Shown: positions 63,186-64,000 of the stretch, piece by piece
Position numbering within the stretch: position 1 is the stretch's first letter
How the letters are laid out: each line of letters starts with the position of its first letter
Source: Mesotaenium endlicherianum
Taxonomy: Eukaryota; Streptophyta; Zygnematophyceae; Zygnematales; Mesotaeniaceae
Reading direction: 5' to 3'
Length of the DNA: 64,000 nt
Assembly (NCBI GenBank): GCA_009602735.1
Contig: WELA01009514.1
Coordinates: forward strand, 1-64,000
Notes under the pieces: model-generated
Databases searched by the model: none
Seen by the model: the letters and a program-made list of their open reading frames with translations, nothing else
Told to the model about the DNA's origin: nothing
Program-made: the position numbers and the translations under genes

Positions 63186-64000
63186 ATGTCATTGCAAACG
63201 ATCATAGATTTCCTGGAGCCTGTAAGTATTGCACAACTTTCCAATGATGAAGGGTTCAGAGATACCCAACTGGGTAGACATATAGCAGTATACGATGAAG
63301 TGTTCCCCGATATCGACCATGCAGACCTCGTATTGGTTGGCTGCGGAGAAATGAGGGGTGCCGGTATCCAGTACACCCATACAGATGCACCCGATGCCAT
63401 TCGTAACGAATATTATAAACTGTTCCACTGGCATACCGATGTGAATGTGGCGGATATAGGCAACGTAAAATGCGGGGCCACTTTGCAAGACAGTTACGCT
63501 GCCCTGCGCATGGTAGTGAACGAACTGATTGCCCTGAACAAAAAAGTAGTGATACTGGGCGGGTCGCACGACCTCACCATGGCGCAATATGCTGCATACG
63601 GACCGCTGAACAAGATCATCGACACAGTATGTGTGGATGCACGGATGGACCTTGATATGGAGAGCGTATTGCCCGCCGATAATTTTTTGGTGGACTTGTT
63701 TACGGGTACGCCTAACCACCTCAGGCATTACACGCATATTGGTTTTCAAAGCTATTTCCTGCATCCGCAGATGCTGGAAACGATTGATAAATTACGCTTC
63801 GATTGTTACCGCGTAGGAAAAGTGAAAGAACATATCGAAGAGATGGAACCTTCTATCCGCAACAGCGAATTGTTCAGTTTTGATATTGCCGCTATACAGC
63901 ATTCACATGCGCCGGCCAACTACCTCAGTCCAAATGGATTCAATGGAGAAGAAGCCTGCACCCTTATGCAATATGCGGGTATGAGCCATATCTGTAACAG
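63186..64000 (+). CDS. Arginase/formimidoylglutamase-family protein, truncated at the right edge
   Basis: The frame starts at ATG 63186, 51 bp after the response regulator gene, and is open to the window end (271 codons). The ureohydrolase fold is visible in ILGGSHDLTMAQY (motif 1, His retained), VCVDARMDLD (residues 149-158; normally DAHxD, here His is Arg) and LFSFDIAAIQ (residues 229-238; normally DxD, here the second Asp is Ala). At least two metal ligands are thus replaced, so normal dimanganese chemistry is doubtful. It could be a formimidoylglutamase relative with a new role. Confidence 0.8.
   Translation, partial: MSLQTIIDFLEPVSIAQLSNDEGFRDTQLGRHIAVYDEVFPDIDHADLVLVGCGEMRGAGIQYTHTDAPDAIRNEYYKLFHWHTDVNVADIGNVKCGATLQDSYAALRMVVNELIALNKKVVILGGSHDLTMAQYAAYGPLNKIIDTVCVDARMDLDMESVLPADNFLVDLFTGTPNHLRHYTHIGFQSYFLHPQMLETIDKLRFDCYRVGKVKEHIEEMEPSIRNSELFSFDIAAIQHSHAPANYLSPNGFNGEEACTLMQYAGMSHICN

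Overview
The window comes from a member of the Bacteroidota, most likely the Chitinophagaceae (Chitinophaga/Niastella type). The evidence is two SusC/SusD polysaccharide-utilisation loci, promoters of the TTG-N19/22-TAnnTTTG type, a GldH lipoprotein, a C-terminal type IX sorting tail on an amylase, FecR/ECF-sigma signalling and a Cox15-type haem A synthase. G+C is moderate, except for an AT-rich patch at the left edge.

Left edge, 1-1.9 kb: the end of a mobile island. It holds the 3' part of a tyrosine recombinase, an N-terminal scrap of a second recombinase, and on the minus strand a tRNA-like RNA with a canonical cloverleaf but a 100-nt variable arm and its own terminator. From 2 to 25 kb lies mostly housekeeping sequence: Lrp and MarR regulators, an OppC-type permease, a GT2 glycosyltransferase, acyl-CoA dehydrogenase, a cell-wall amidase, S9 peptidase, an unpaired 2-oxoacid:ferredoxin oxidoreductase beta subunit, Sua5/YciO protein, RNase HII, haem A synthase, a membrane-anchored patatin, a lipid kinase, an alpha/beta hydrolase, TypA, ObgE and a PaaY-like hexapeptide protein.

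24.7-34.8 kb is a sigma/anti-sigma-controlled PUL: ECF sigma, FecR, SusC with an STN domain, SusD, a SusE/F-like lipoprotein and a GH66 dextranase-like lipoprotein. The likely substrate is an alpha-1,6-glucan. Just downstream is tRNA-Cys, preceded by a tiny ORF ending Cys-Cys-Cys-stop, which looks like a cysteine attenuation leader. 35-41.6 kb carries phenylacetate catabolism: paaA-B-C-D-G-I, and tetR(paaR)-paaE. Both transcription units have a CTAACG-type palindrome at their promoter, and a GDSL hydrolase gene lies between them.

41.7-49.3 kb: a PfkB kinase; asd with a leader peptide and terminator; NAD(P)HX repair enzyme; a two-gene GNAT/HTH module with a perfect 15-bp inverted repeat at its promoter (candidate toxin-antitoxin); a DUF2461 protein; and DNA ligase LigA. 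49.5-59.9 kb is a second, starch-type PUL: an NrtR/AraR-like Nudix-HTH regulator, a 21-bp palindrome, a secreted GH13 amylase with CBM48 and type IX tail, SusC, SusD and two tandem SusE-like proteins. 60-64 kb holds yicC, gldH, a histidine kinase/OmpR regulator pair coupled to gldH, and a right-truncated arginase-family gene that has lost metal-ligand residues.

No CRISPR array, rRNA operon, intact insertion sequence or prophage structural gene was seen. Apart from the regions described, gene-free stretches are shorter than about 300 bases.
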